From Zeugodacus cucurbitae (Eukaryota > Arthropoda > Insecta > Diptera > Tephritidae): a DNA stretch of 64,000 bases. The stretch is from the NCBI RefSeq assembly GCF_028554725.1, contig NC_071667.1, forward strand, positions 53,561,501 to 53,625,500. The letters run 5' to 3'. Of the stretch, positions 24,301 through 38,934 are shown piece by piece. Below the pieces are notes generated by a model. The model searched no databases. It saw nothing but the letters and a program-made list of their open reading frames with translations, and was not told the origin of the DNA. The position numbers and the translations under genes are program-made. The first letter of the stretch is position 1. The number at the start of each line of letters is the position of its first letter.

Positions 24301-26740
24301 TAACTCTACCACTCACGACTTAAACACTATTCCATTTCGTATATATTTGACACAAGTCCAAGAGATGTAAACTGTGATAAAATCTGACAGTCCCTAAGAA
24401 CACATACAAAGAAAATGAATACTGCCAGCTTAAGCATTTTATAATTATTTTACAAAAACCATTCAGCCAAATTATGACACAAATCAATTATGACAGCTTC
24501 GATTTTGATTATTCCACTTCTTCTCTTTCTTCCCACGTTAATTACATACAAATTTACATAAGCTGTCATTCAGCATTACAAGTAATTATTAATTTCTGTT
24601 GGCGGTTTTTTGCTATTTATAAATCAGAAGTTATAATTAATAGTTATGCTTGATGTCACATTCGAATGTGTTTTGGAAAGTTAATTAAAATCATATTAAA
24701 TTGCTAATTTGGTTTCTGTAAATTTGCATTTCGAAATTTGTGTATCATGTTTCTGTGGTTCTGAATGTTATATGCTATCAATGTGTGTAAAATATTATTA
24801 TTTAAATTAACTTCCGTCTTCTCAAAGTGACTTTAAACCAACTTGAGTACGGCTATTTTAAATAAAGTTTTTGGTCGCCAGAGTATTTTGTTGGAGTATG
24901 TTTTTACTTAAAGCATATCCATAGATAGTAATGTCTGGTGAAGTAGAATTGTCGTGCTGTCACAATAACTGTTTGAACATGTGATTCCAATCTCTGCGTA
25001 TTGAAACCTGGATGAAAAGAGATCGGATACTTGACTTTGTAAAAGTACTGAACCTATTTTCAATGTATTTGGAACAATATGACAAGAGTCATTGAAAGCA
25101 AAGTTGTATTAAAAATTATATTCGATATGTAGTTACTCGACAGTTCTGACATTATTATCGAATATATCTGAACATTTAACTGAAACTTACTTCATTGTTC
25201 AACTTTTATTCAGAAAAATTTCAAAAAAAGGATGATATGTGAAAAACGTAGAAACATCCGATGAACGTTTTAGAAACCATTATGAAAATATGTCTATTTC
25301 CATTAACAATGTCATGCTATTTAAGAAGTTTTAAACATTCTTTCTGGATCAAGCAGTTGATTTTAATTAAATATATGAATAGCGAACTTTTCTCATACTA
25401 GATAATAGTTTGATATCTCAGATTACGGAATTTAGATAGGCAGTGATATATACTTTGGTCCTAGCACTCAGTAGCAATATCGTTTTATGCAATTTAAATC
25501 GATATGAAAGAGGAGAAGAAAGAATTTATAGATTAAATACATATCGAAGTATTATCTTTGAACTTAAATATCTGCATAGATCTGAATGATAATAATAAAT
25601 AAACTATAGGCGTTTGTATTTAAGACATGTGACATAGAATATGGCAGATTCGTTACTGACAGAAAAACAATCGGCATCTGGATATGAAAGAGTATCCAAG
25701 ACATATCTCTGAGCAATAAACACATTTGCATATCCCCACTTCTAGCGCCTTAACAATTGCAAGCAATTTGAGTCATTACTGCCGATTTGTTGCTGCAAAA
25801 TGGTTGCAAAGTGTTAACACAGCATAAATAGAAAGGGAAAATGGCGAGAGCGGAAAGGCGGCAGTTATTGAATAGATGCATGCCATCAAAGCAACATTAT
25901 CTGTCATTACAATAAGTGAGCAATTATCGGGATTGTTCTGTCCATCACATACGGATATGCAACTGGTTGCCGTGGAATGATGACGCTTTGATTTAAGCAT
26001 TTTGCAAGGCTCGGGTATCACTTTTGATTGCCAAATGCTATGATGTGGTTTCAGTGATATGGATATGTGTGTAGGTACAAAACACCCAACAGCCACGTCC
26101 AAAACATAATTATCTGGAAATGATACTAGTAAAGCAATCAATCGACTCGATTGCAATCATCTTGATAACTGCACAGGTAGGAGACAACTGCTTGTATATA
26201 CATATATACATACATTTGAATGTACATTTGTACTAAGTACAATATCTTGATGAGGCATGGCGCTGCGGCTGTGGAATAACGAATCGTTAATGGCGATGAT
26301 TGCTGCAATAAATGTGGTTATAACTGCATGCTTATATCATGTATATATATGCTTATGTTGTTGTATATATGTATGCTAAGCAGTCTGTATTATTTATACT
26401 AACTTGCTAGTAATGCTGTAAGTGCATACATTTTCGAAATCAAATTGCCATTTCACCGCAACATTAACGTGACTATGATTCAGCAGCTAAATATGTAAGT
26501 ACTCTAAGTAGATCCTTCAAAGAGTGCACACATATAAATATACAAAGAGATATAGAGAATTATAAAATTATGCCTGCAATGAAGTAATCAACAAATTGCG
26601 GTAAGCTCACAAACATTTACAAATATTAAAATGAAACCGCAGAGGAAATGTGATTAAATACTCAGTCAAAAAGGTCTACAGTCTGTAGACAAATGTGTTA
26701 TCACGGTAAGTTGCAATCATTTGAGTACTACCTTGTTTAT
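18371..26740. other. Long non-coding stretch, no gene recognised
   Basis: More than 8 kb of mainly AT-rich DNA with no convincing exon. Simple repeats include TATG/CATA tracts at 21620-21640 and 23764-23785, T-rich tracts at 20505-20545 and a CAA/CAG tract at 23380-23400. A somewhat GC-richer patch lies at 22870-23740. Small inverted repeats are present, for example GTCTACAG-T-CTGTAGAC at 26674-26690. All open frames are short and lack family features. Confidence 0.55.
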
Positions 26741-26744
26741 TATA

Positions 26745-27610
26745 TCTCTTTTACGAGACCTCATCAGCCTGAGGCACTGAGTTCTTCATGCTCGATATCC
26801 GAGGTCTTGAAAAGTTATATTCCGATTTCGACAATTTTTCCACAAGTGATGCCACAGATCATATACCGTATTTGTGTAAAGCTTTATTCCGTTATCTTCA
26901 TCTTATGTATATATTTATTATAAAGTGAAGGAATCAGGTGAAATTCAAAACTGAGTTAGACGGGAAGCAGGCGTGGTTGTGAACCGATTTCGCCCATTTT
27001 TTATTCGTGTTATCAGGGTGCCAAGAAAATATTATATACCAAATTTCATTGAAATCGGTGGAGTTTTTCCTGAGATATGGGTTTCGACCCATAAGTAGGC
27101 GACGCCACTCCCATTTTTCATTTTGTAAAAAAATCTGAGTGCTACTTTCTTCTGCTAGTTCTTCTGTAAAATTTATTGTCTCTGACGTTTTTCGTTAGTG
27201 AGTTATCTAATTTTTGGTAATTTTCAACATAACCTTTGTATGGGAGGTGGGCGTGGTTATATTCCGATTCCAATTATTTTCATGGTTTGTGATGGGGCAT
27301 GTAAGGGAAACGCCTCCAGAAAGTTTTGTGTAAATAGCTTTATTGGTTTGTGAGATATATACAAGAAACCTACTTGTTGGCGGGCCCACGCCCACTTCCC
27401 CAAAAAAATACCAAATATGTTCCTACTTAGTGCGGATCTTTGTACCAAATTTTACTTTTATAACTTTATGTATGGCTTAGTTATGTCACTTTATGTGTTT
27501 TCAGTTTTCGCCATTTTGTGGGCGTGGCGGTGGACCGATGTCGCCAATTTTCAATACCAACATTCTTATAGTGCAAAGAAACACGTGTACGACAGAATTA
27601 AATAAAATAT
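26745..27610 (+). repeat. Degenerate interspersed repeat with GGGCGTGG motifs
   Basis: The stretch holds recurring phrases typical of an abundant fly repeat: 'GCGTGGTTGTGAACCGATTT' at 26971, 'GGCGACGCCACTCCCATTTT' at 27098, 'GGAGGTGGGCGTGGTTATAT' at 27242, 'CCCACGCCCACTTCCCC' near 27385 and 'GTGGGCGTGGCGGTGGACCG' near 27517. From memory this is an interspersed repeat family widespread in tephritid and drosophilid genomes. The usual terminal segment does not seem to be present, so this is an internal or truncated copy. No transposase or other enzyme is encoded. Short open frames inside it are not genes. Confidence 0.6.
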
Positions 27611-30600
27611 GATGCGAAAGGAGTTGAAAAGTCTTCAATTCTCAAAAAAAATTTGAAAAAAGCTTAATCAACCAATATGAAATCGGACTTCTTAATATTG
27701 ATTACTATTAGAAATTTTAAATTCTATTTGTAAATAAATACACCTATATGACTGACCCTATGATTTTCTGAGAACTATGATTAAAAATCAATCGAAGTCT
27801 GTACTTATAGGACAAAATGAAAATATTCTTAGTTTAGCTTTTGTTCTGTCTGTATGGGAAATCATCCATTTTACGCAGGGTTGATTTATATAAGATACGA
27901 AAAATAACGATAAACTTCCGTTATAAAAAACTCGAAAAATACACTGGCGTATGTAACATATACCGATATTGAGGCATTTGAGAACACACCTTTCTCATAC
28001 ATTTTTAGCTCGTACAAACAAAAAACAAAAAAACAAATGTCTTTCATGTTCGTTTGCGCCTATTTGATTGATCTTGCTGTCCACTAGCAACTCAATCATA
28101 AATTCATTAGAAATATTGCGCTGAGAAATAAAACTTAACGTACGACTTTAAATACTTTAAGCAAAAAAATAATCACAAAACGGAAAAGCAAAAAATAATA
28201 ATATCGTCAAAATATTAATAAATCAATGCTTAAGCCCACGCTTAACTACGCAACAACAAAAGCAACTTAATAAGCTAAGCTAAAATCACATGTACATATG
28301 TTTGTATGTGTATCGCTAGCCGCCTTGTCTTGTCTTATTGACCGCCAGTTCTCAGCACACAGCACCGCTCTCAGCGTTATTGCCAAATTAAAGAAAAAAT
28401 CTGTTGCCACGCCATTTAATTTATTGTAGATTTTTGCATATTTTAGACATTCAAAGCACACACACACGGAGGCACATGACCACTTAAAAGCCTTAAATAC
28501 GCACAGTTTACTTATAGGTTTGTATGTATGGCTGTGGTTATTGTAGACACCTGGTGTTGAACACTGCGTGGGCTGAGTTTATGTTCATATGTTTATACGT
28601 TTATATTCCGCATTTACTTAAGATGTTCTTGGCACTCATAGATAAGTAATTGAACCGACCACTTGCCGGGCAATCAAGAAGCTAAGAGCTTAACTATTTT
28701 GCACACATTGTATTTGTAGCCTAGTTTAAAGAGAACTCGTTTTGATAGCATAAAAAAAAGTTAAATACCTTATTCAACTAGCTAAAATGAACAAAATATT
28801 TCGATGCCGAAAAACTGTGTTAAGGCGTTCCGTATTATATATGCAAATTATCTTCAACTATGAGACTCTATATAGACTGAGTTCTAGGTGTATGGTTACT
28901 AACTAGAGAGGGTAGCAAAGTACACCTTAACATTCGGAAACACTATGAGTTTTGATGGCCGGCATTCCGACACATCTTTGGTAGTAATTGAATCTTTCTA
29001 GGCATTTTGACCACAAGGCTTTATAATCTATAAGAAAACTTTCTGATTGTATTACATGAGAATTTATAACTCTAGAACATGAAGCGTAATATAAGATAGC
29101 TGCACTATATCTACATAGGATTATGAGTAAGACTTGGGTTCCTCTGAAGTTTTATAACTGGTATACTCCTTCCAAAATGCTTTTGCGGTTATACAACCAA
29201 TTAATATAGTCATATATTAAAAAAGTAACAAAAGCAAAAGTAAGTCTATAACAGGTTGTATTTTGGGACGGTGCTCTTGAAATATGAAAGGTCAGTGGAT
29301 GAAGAATATTAGATGTCTTAGTTCGACGAAGGAAGAATCACACTGGAACGAATTGAGAACGAATTCTGTTCTTGAAAATTAAGTTTCATTAAACCGCCTT
29401 GCGTTTACTACAAAATTGGTTAGCTGTTCTTTTTCTTTCCCACCAATCCAATATAAAATCGATCGGACAGTTAGAACCACTACAACAATGAAAAAGTGAC
29501 CTTTTTCGAGGCCGAAGAGCTCATTGGACCTCTTCCAAACTACTTGCCACTGAATAGTAGGCGGCAAGAAGACAGCGGTCCTGCAACTTCTTCCCATTCT
29601 GCAGTTATTGAGTTGAGTTATCAAATGCATAACTTTGGGAGTTCAATAGACTGGAAATTGCCTAGGATTTTGTTGTAGCCAGATTCGTATGCAATAATAC
29701 AAATAATGCTTAAAATAATTAAATTTTTTTTTGAAAATTTTTTATTTAAAATTTAGTTTTGAGATAATCCGAAAAATTGTATTACAGCATTTTAGTATTT
29801 TTTTCGTTAATTATTGCTTTTAACCTCATCTAACGCAATCAGTCGCCACACGTCTGTTAGTTTTTCGCAATTAGCTAAACAAATATGACCGAAAATTTGA
29901 AAAATATTGAAAATCTTTCATGACTAATACGAAATTACCACGCCCAATCAATGCAATTGGCAACAATCGCCTCCAGTACACACCAAACAGTACACGTTTA
30001 ATTGGCATGCAAATGTAAATAAACTCCGCTTGACACACTTCCGTTCGCACACATATGTGGCACACCATAAGGGCAGCAAGTTACGCCAGTGGCAATAATA
30101 GCCGCCAATCATAGGAAAAAATTAAAAAAAAAGTATAAAACAAATAACGGATAAAACGACCACTTCAGACGGCCAGCAAGCGCAGGCGAAAATTTATAGC
30201 GTGCGAAATATGATGCATTCCGACGTTGCAGCCAACAGCAACAACAACAGACAGCCCCGCACCACAACAGCAGCAACTTTGCCGTTTGGGCCGGCAAAGA
30301 CAAGATCTGTAAAGGTAGCTGCGGCGGCTGTCACTGTTGCGCCGCTATCTTCATATGTTGTCTATGGCCATTCATGCAAACGCGGCTTGGCCGCTCAGAC
30401 ACTTGGCCAGTTGTTCGGCTGCGAATATTGCAATTAGTGTTCGATGGCAATTGTTGGTGCTCCTCTTGTTACTGTTGTTATGTGTACTTGCCCCAACAAC
30501 AAACAAACAACGAAACGATAAGGAGGAGAACAGAAAACCAACCAAATAACAACAACAATACATACATGTATAAGGTACACAATAGTAACCGTTACAATAA

Positions 30601-33600
30601 CAGCATCTTACCACACTTTACCGTTTTGTACACAATCGTCGAAACGATTTCAATAGTCTTTTGTTTCTGTTTTCGTTTTTGTTTTTTTTTTCGCCTGCGA
30701 TTTCCTTATTCCTTATATTATGCGTACTCTTTACTTGCCGTTGTTATTGCTGCTTTTTTTCTTGCATGCTTGTGAAGCCTTCTTCATCAACGAACGAACG
30801 CGTTATCGCGCCCGGCAATTGTGGCAAGTATAAATAGTGCTACTACACTTGGTTTTGCTATGCGAAGTTGCCAGGCAGAGGCGGTAAAAATTAAAAACCT
30901 GGGAGAGGGGGCTCAACGCAGACATGAAGAACTGCATGCAAACCCTCTTATCTCTTATACTTGAGATTCCTGAGTTTGTGGTGATAGCTTCCAAAGATAA
31001 AGTAAGATCTGAGAATTGATAGTCGCAGACCGAAGAAGAATTTCATACGATGTTCGTGATCAGCTCTGCGAGTTGTCGGGTGTCAAGATATGGTTTTGGG
31101 ACTGCATGTGAGCAGTGAAGTTTTATATTAGAGTTGTCATATTGGGAACTCTTCTGACAGGTCTCGATAAAGTTATGAATACGATTATCATCTTCGTTTA
31201 TCTCTAGTTCAAGATGAAATCCGGTATTTATAAAGAGAGGTGAGCAGGTATGGGATTAGGGCAACGTGAAATCGTTCGTTTGACAGCTGAATAGAGAGAT
31301 AGACGATATTATATTACTAATAAAAATGTTTTCTTAATCTCGTCTTAAAGAGGGAACTCGTTCCAAACTAGCCCTTCTTACTGCGAATGCTTGCGTCACT
31401 CACCCATATAGAAACGGAAAATCCCAAAACTAAGCCGATATCAAATACCCCTCTCAACACTAACTCGGCTACTGCACTGCTTTTGGAATTCTACACCAAT
31501 TGTCACAATGTTGTAAGCGCGAAATGCCTGAGTTGCGAATGTGCCGCATACCCATGTAAGTACTACGGTATGTAAGTGCAAGAAATAGCCACTTTTGTCG
31601 TTGTTGCATGCAACAAAAGTAACACAATTTTGCCCAAGGTAAAAACAAATGAAGTATAAAGTAAAAAAAAGTAGTTGAAGCTCGAAAAAACAACGAACGA
31701 AAAATGAATAAAGAACCAAAACAAATTGCCATTTGCGGAAGGTGTTTGCATTATTGACAGCAGAACAAGGCATTGCAACGACGAGTGTGGCATTCATGTC
31801 GCCTGTGAACGAGTGGCAGAGTGGCAGACGGCAAGTGGCAAGTTGTCGGCAAGTGGGAACACATTGAGTTGTCAGAAGAGCGAAATAATACATGAGAGTA
31901 GTGTGCGTGCAGAAGGGTGAAGGGTGTTTTTTAAAGCCGAAATGAATTGTTCGTTTTCTCGACAATACAATGTATGAAATTCATCGAAATAAAGCAGTAC
32001 TTGAGAACAGTTTTCCAGGTCTTCTACAAAAGTCAAGCTTTTTTAGGAAGGTTTCGAGATGATATTTGCTTCGTGGATGGGATCTTCTGGTCAGAACATC
32101 TTCTCATTGAAGCTCCAGATAGTCTCAAGATAGTCTTGAACGATACTTCAGTACCCCGAAGGAGTATTTCTTATCCCAAGCTTTAACTTTGACTTTATGG
32201 AGACATTTTCTGCCAGTTTTTTCTTCGAGGTTTGCTAGTACGACGTCTCTATAGAGCGATTTTTAGATAATTATTGAGTCCTCTATTAGTCACATAAATA
32301 CAAGCAACATACATCAGTTTCTATCCTTTACATATTAATTAGTAGCTCAGCTTGAACAGACTGTCTAATTTGTGTTTAACTTTTCTTTGGACGTTTAGTC
32401 CAGTCCGTTTAGTTTAGTCCCAAAAGAATCTCAATTAGATTCGTCCCAGAATGAAAAGAGCTGTGATAATCATGTTCAATGTCCTGCATGAAGCTGCCTC
32501 TCGGGATATTCTACTCAAAGTCTTCTTATTATATAATATTAGTCGGTTGTAATAATATACAGAACAATTTGTGATTTCTTTCTAACGGTGCACGGCTCAT
32601 CCACTACTCCGACTGATGACCGAAACCGTAACACATTAAAAGTCAAATGTTGCACGCATGCTGGACCAGAAGCGCCAAAGAAAAAACGAAGAAAATAAAC
32701 AACAACAAAAATGGGTTTAAACAAGCACGATTGAGGGGATTGCAACTAAAGCCAAACGAATTGAGAAAGTGGGTGTAATCAAACGAATCTGGACAGCTAA
32801 CTGACGGAGAAATGTGGCCGGAAGACCAAATAGAAATGCACAAAAAGTAAAGAGCTGACAGGCGCGACACAAAAGTGGTGGGCAACAGCTGTTGCTGAGT
32901 ACGAAAAAGGAGCGTAGCGGGACCACAATCGACTGCAAAGTGGGAGTAGAGTTTGAAGTTGAAGGTAGGCGGCCGGCGACCAAATACGCTTATCATTGCA
33001 GACATTTCATAGCACGCATGCCGAGCTGATTCTACCAGCCGGACGAGCAGAATGCCGCAGATGACCATTTGAGGGCAAGTAATGCTGGCAGAAAAGAAAT
33101 GATGGCAGGGACTGAAGCAGAAGAGGGATAAGGAAAATTTAGAAAAACAAAACCTCCAATAATGCAGAGCTAAAAAGTATAGTTGCAATGCTGTCAAGCG
33201 TTAGGACAACATTGAACTCTTGGCCGGCTGACGAGCCCGTCCAGCCCAGCTGGGCTAACAGTCAGAAGACCGAAGACAGACAGAGACCGGCGAATACAGA
33301 GCAAATAAGCGGTCACAAGAATCACGTTCTTGTCGCCGTTGCAGTCAACTGACAAGATATGCCAGCAATAACAACAGCAACAACAACAACAACACGGGGT
33401 TAACTGCATTAGTTATGGCATTGCAAGAACAAAGCGACGAACGAAATGAAATGACAGCAGCGGCAGTGGCAGCAGCAACGCCTCCGCCGTGTTCGATTTC
33501 GCAATTGTCTGTCAGCTTGTCTGCCCGTCCACGACTGTCTGTCCGCTTGTGTTGCGCATTGCAGTGCCGTCACACAGCACACACAGCAATATGCCACTCC

Positions 33601-36600
33601 AAGCTGAGTCATGCTAGAAATTAGCTCACATTTTTCAGCGTAACTTAGAAATTGGAAAATGGCAAAGCGACTACAAAGTGTAGAAATCTTAATAGTTCGA
33701 AACCAAATTCAGCCAAAGTGCCTTAAAGTCGGCGTGTTGTAGTCATGTACGCTTGTTTGGCAAATCGTAAAATTGTTTGGTTACAAGAAAAATAAATGCG
33801 AAAATTGTAAATTATACTTGCAAAAGCTTAAACGGGTAATTGAGTACCTCCTTTGTTGTCTAATGGCCGCGATACTTCATGCGCTCATTTCAAAATGTTT
33901 ATTTTATGCATTGTTCTTTTTTCCAAATTTTGCCGACATTAACAAATGTCAAGGCCCTGCTCATGTTTCATTGTAGTCTTTATTTATATTAAGTCATTAA
34001 ACGGCTCCGTTGAGAATTATTTTTTTTAAAGCTAAAGCTCCACATTAATAACAGCGCTTCGGTAAAGTTCTTAGAACTTGCATTGCACAAAAGTCAATAA
34101 AAAATAAAGTTCTACACAAAAAATCACACAAAAGTCAAAAAGGCGCTTAAACACCGCACATAAACTGACATTAATGCGGCAATTTGTTTTGTGGATTTTT
34201 TCTTTCAACTCTTTTTGTAATTTTTTGCACTGCATTGTTTAGCTAATAAACGACGTAATTATGCAAAGCGTTGACTTGCATTGTACAGACAAATTAATGC
34301 TAACTCATAACTTCAATTTCACGTTAGGTAATGACGGGTGTCTTTTTGTTAGACTTTTGACTGTCAATGAGCCAATTTTTTTTTTGGGAATTGTTCTTTT
34401 TAACAGCTGTTACTTGATTCTTACTCAATGTGGTTTGCTATTTCATAATGAACAGAGTTGCTTTGGAACAACACAATTGCTCCAAAAAAATGGTGGAAAA
34501 TTGATCCTCTCTGCTGAAATGTATTCGAGTCGGCAACTTGCTATTTTTAAAACATAACGGCAAATCCCTATCTTGAACACAACAATAAATTATATTTGAT
34601 TAAATTTTTCTTGAAAACCACATCTCTAAAAAACACCCTTTGTATGCTTGTTATTATTTTTCCTTCAATATTTCTTTATTTATTGAATCTGCTTTGGGTT
34701 AAAGCCTAACAATAAGTATTATAATCTTAAATCTATTTACAACTAAGTAAGCTCAAGAATGTGGTTGAGCTTTTTGGTAGAACGTTGCTCTTTAATAGGC
34801 AGGTAGATCTCTTCTTTTTAAACGTGCTTGTTATAACATAAATATATTGTAAGTTTTGCTCGAGTATTAATGACAACGATATAAGGCAAATTTAGGAAAA
34901 AGAAGGCGCTTAAAAGTAAAGCACATAATAGGAGATCGATACATACTGAAGCTATTAAAAATTTGCTGTGATTTTCCTAATATATACGAGGAGACAACTC
35001 TTTTAGCTTCAAGTGATCGTTCAATTGACCTTACCGAAATGTCAAGTGACGTATGAAGGTTTGGCGATGAAACTTTCCCACAAAATAGCTGTAAAAAGCA
35101 GGAAGAAGAGGTGAAACGAAATCAGTTAATGCTGGTTCCCCAATTATAATTGATTTTTGATAACCCTTTTTGAAATTAAATTTAATTCGTACAAAAGACA
35201 GAGACACCTCGGCGTACTTAGAACACGCATGAAAATTTAATAAATCATTATGCGCCTTCATTGTGAAATTGAAATTTATTTCCATTATTATTTTGAAAAT
35301 TATTTCCATAGATAGCCTACGCTATTGTAATGAAATACTTTAAGAATGTCCTTACCTTGACTTACCGAATTGAATTGATTACGAATAATAACGATAACAA
35401 ACCAATAAATTTAAGCCTCAAGCTCTGTACCATTTAAATACTTATCGCTAGTATCGGGAACTTGTTCATGGTTAAGATCCACACTGAGTTTTTTCCACCG
35501 CAAGCGAGATTGCATAACCGCAACAAACTCGTTTTTGTTCTACCAAGGTTGATAGCTATAATTGATTGTCCAGTATTTTTCAAATATATTTGGGGAGTTG
35601 TTTCTGTCACAAGAATAACAACAAAAACAACCGACACTAACAATTGAATTATTTCAAAGACAGTTCCTTCCAGTTTAAAAAAATAACCATATCTTGACTT
35701 GGTGTTTCGCACCTCCTTTTAATTCCTAAAGCTCTGCGAAAGCTTCAGTGATTAAGAGAGTCCACAGAAAATAAAAAATAAATGGTCCTCGAAAACAGAT
35801 CAAAGGGAGGGAGAGCACTCCTACTCGACTTCCTTTGTATGAAGCTCGTCTGCCGAATTATTTTGTACACGTAATAGAGAGAAGTGCCACATTTTTATAC
35901 ACTCAATCGCCATGGCAAAAGCTATTATATGAGAAGCTTCCCTTATTTCCCGAAACAATGAAATTCTAAATATTTTTGCATTACATTTTTTTCCTCAAGA
36001 GCTTACATACATTACATTGTATATTTTATTTCCATTACACTACCAAGTTGACAACAATGTGCTGTTTGCCCCAGCCAATGATTGTTCACTTAACGGCAAA
36101 TCAATACAACAACAAACGTAATAAACGCAAAACTATTTCCTATTTACTAGCAACTCTACAATATAATGAGTCAAAAGGCAATAAAAACGAAAACTTCTAA
36201 ACAGTGGCAATGCCCATCTACAGATCTAGCGCAATCGAAGAGTCGGCAATGATCTTCATCGTTGGCTCGCCAATCAGCGATCGATCAACGATTCGAGCAA
36301 CTACGATGTGGTATCATTAAAAGAGTTGCCCTCCAGCTGTAATTGACTGCGCTCTGCACTGCGGTGATATGTCATGCTATGCTGTGCTATTATATTTTGT
36401 CCTATGCTATGGTGTGGTATGATTTCCTCTGCTATGCTAGGATTTGCTTGATATGCAATGCAATGCTGTGCTAAATAACATTTACTACATAAGGCTATCA
36501 CGCTGCATAACTAGCTATTAAATAGCTGGTAGGTAGTTAGCAAATGCTCTAGCAGCATTCTAATAAATGCGCTGCCAAGCGGCCACATTTCAAGCAATTA

Positions 36601-38934
36601 ATTAAGCAGTTCATCACACACATATACTCGTATATACATAAAAGTTGTTGCTGCAGCTATTCACCTTTGCTGTGCATACTTTCTATTACTAAGTACATAG
36701 TTCATTTGCCAGCAGACAATGTTTAATGTTTTCCACTTCAACTTTTTTTCAACGCTCTTTTTTTCATTCATTTCACTTAAATTTCATATATTTCCCAGCG
36801 CATTTAAACGCTCCGCAGCGACGGCGCGGCATCTTTCAACACTGGAGTGCCGTAGCGGCGATTTGAAAAATGCGCTGGCGTACCAACACATAACCACTTG
36901 AAGGCAGCAATAATTTCCGCTAACCGCTGCGACGTGCCAGCAGTTTGCCGTGAGCCAGCAACAGCAGCAAAGTGCACTCCAACATTCACACACATACACA
37001 GACGCCTGCAGTGTTGGAAAGCAGCACGAGTTTATGCCACAAGCTACCTGTGCACACACACACATACACACACTTATATACAGTTATAAGTTATTGCCGC
37101 TGGCAAACGTTAAGTGATTAATAGAATTTCGATTATGTGCTAAAGCTGTGGAATTGAAAATATTTTTGGGCGTGAAATTTCCAGTGAACTGACAGCGTTT
37201 AAATGCAATACTACAAGTTGCAACGGAGCAAAGCGCATAATTATTTATTTAACAGCTGATTTATGTTGTGAATAATTGGGAAAATCAATTATGGAATTCA
37301 TATTTAATTGCCAACACCTTGATTTAACGGTAAATAGCGCTGTTGTGCAAGCTATTAATTTTCAAGCGTGAAATTGTTTGTGGCGAATATTAATTGAGAA
37401 ATGAGAAAGATATATAGTATGTGTGATGAAACTAATTAGAAACTGTAAAGCAATGGAGCAAAGCGTTCTGGCCACAGGTTATCTATACGTGCACACATCG
37501 GAACATATATCTCCCTATGTTTGTATGCTTATATACTCGCATAAACATATATATAGCGCTGTATGTAGGTTTACGGCAAAAGCAATTAGCCCCACTTAAC
37601 CTAATCACCTGTTTAGTGGTAAAATGTCAGAGAAATATTTGTAATTTTGCTTTCAGTTGGAAATTCTTCACTTTGCACCTTTAACCTGCAGCAAAAAGCT
37701 TGGCATACAGACATCACAAATGTGAGATGTAAGAGAGTAATAATGTTATTTAACATAGTAACCCAGAAAGCCGGCGAAAATATGAACACACATACATACG
37801 TTCAACAAAATATATAAGTACATACATATATGTGAGAGTCGCTTGATCTGCCGTGGTATTGCGTGGTCCTCATCACCTTACCTAAACAGATTTATATACA
37901 AGCAAGAATTATGGGCGCCATATGAAGCGGAAAAGGTGGAAACCTATTAAATTTTGTACAATTTTTCAATACTTAACTTTAACGACAAATACTATAGTTT
38001 GAGCGCTCATTTGCTATTTGAAGAGTGATTAATGATGACATAAGCGTGGCAAATTAGCGCTTAAACTTAAGCAGCTATTGAATTTAGTGTCAATAGCTTG
38101 CGGAACATGAGAAAGAGCTACAATCAAATATAATATGTTAGTCATTGATTTATGTACATTGAGTATATACATACATATGTACGTACAAATATTTAATAGC
38201 TTCCGATTTACTAGGTCAGCAATTAGTTGCGCTATTCATTTGTCATTTGTCAACTGTCATATTTAATGTTGTTACATAACTGTTTTGGTGCCAAAAGTTT
38301 AAGTTGGTAAGCAAAAAGGCTGATTTAATATCGATTAATGTCTTAAAGTAACAATTTATATTTAGTTCAAAGCAGAAAAGGATGAAACATCAGAATCAAG
38401 GAAAATAAAACTATTCCGTACAAGAAAAATGCATATGCTATTCAAAAGGTTCGATGATAATTATTATGCATCTCAGTTAAAGCCTCTTCCAATATTTCTG
38501 AAGAAAAATTATTGTATAGACCTTCAACGTCTGGACATTTTAAGATATTTTTGCTTAAATTCAAAAGAGCAAGGATTGTGAAGGTAAGGAAATTGTACTA
38601 AAAGTTGGTCGTTAAACGGTCTACAACAAAATCATCAAAAATAAAAATAAAATTCTATAGAAGTCAGAGCGTCTCTCACTGGCATCCTTTTTTGGACAGA
38701 TGCTAAAGCGATGATACGTAGGCATGGGCACGAAGTACTCTAGATGTATTATCTTGTTGTCTTTAGCCTATTATTTGGTATTGCCTTAGTTGCCATGGTA
38801 GAAAGGATTTTAGTCAGTAATGCCATGCTCCCCTACTTAATGAATGTAAACTAGTCTCTGAACTCCAAATATATCTAAAACAGTGTTGCATTTGAAGTTC
38901 TTAGTACTTACGTTACTTATTCCGGAATACTATC
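27611..38934. other. Long non-coding stretch, no gene recognised
   Basis: About 11 kb without a supportable exon. GC-richer, CAA/CAG-rich patches with many overlapping frames on both strands occur at 30060-30560, 31380-31920, 32640-33620 and 36780-37080. The longest frames (174 and 184 residues on the minus strand) are low-complexity, start at non-ATG codons or lack any domain, so I do not call them. A GCTATG-rich degenerate short repeat lies at 36372-36474 and an AACAAC tract at 33370-33395. TATG/CATA microsatellites are scattered. It could be intronic to the minus-strand gene that may begin at 60.2 kb. Confidence 0.5.

Noticed and set aside
30374..30775. Plus-strand open frame of 133 residues
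   Set aside because: Composed of CAA/AAC and T-rich simple sequence translated as Asn and Phe/Cys runs; no protein features.
31441..31965. Minus-strand open frame of 174 residues
   Set aside because: Hydrophobic low-complexity stretches with no family signature; several overlapping frames in the same region are equally open.
32643..33197. Minus-strand open frame of 184 residues
   Set aside because: It starts at a TTG, is rich in Phe/Leu/Ser/Cys as expected from the complement of purine-rich DNA, has no domain, and overlapping frames of similar size are open on the same strand.
33415..33624. Plus-strand frame with Ala/Pro-rich start (MALQEQSDERNE)
   Set aside because: The first third looks plausible, but the rest is low-complexity, the minus strand is open too, and no promoter or splice signals support it.
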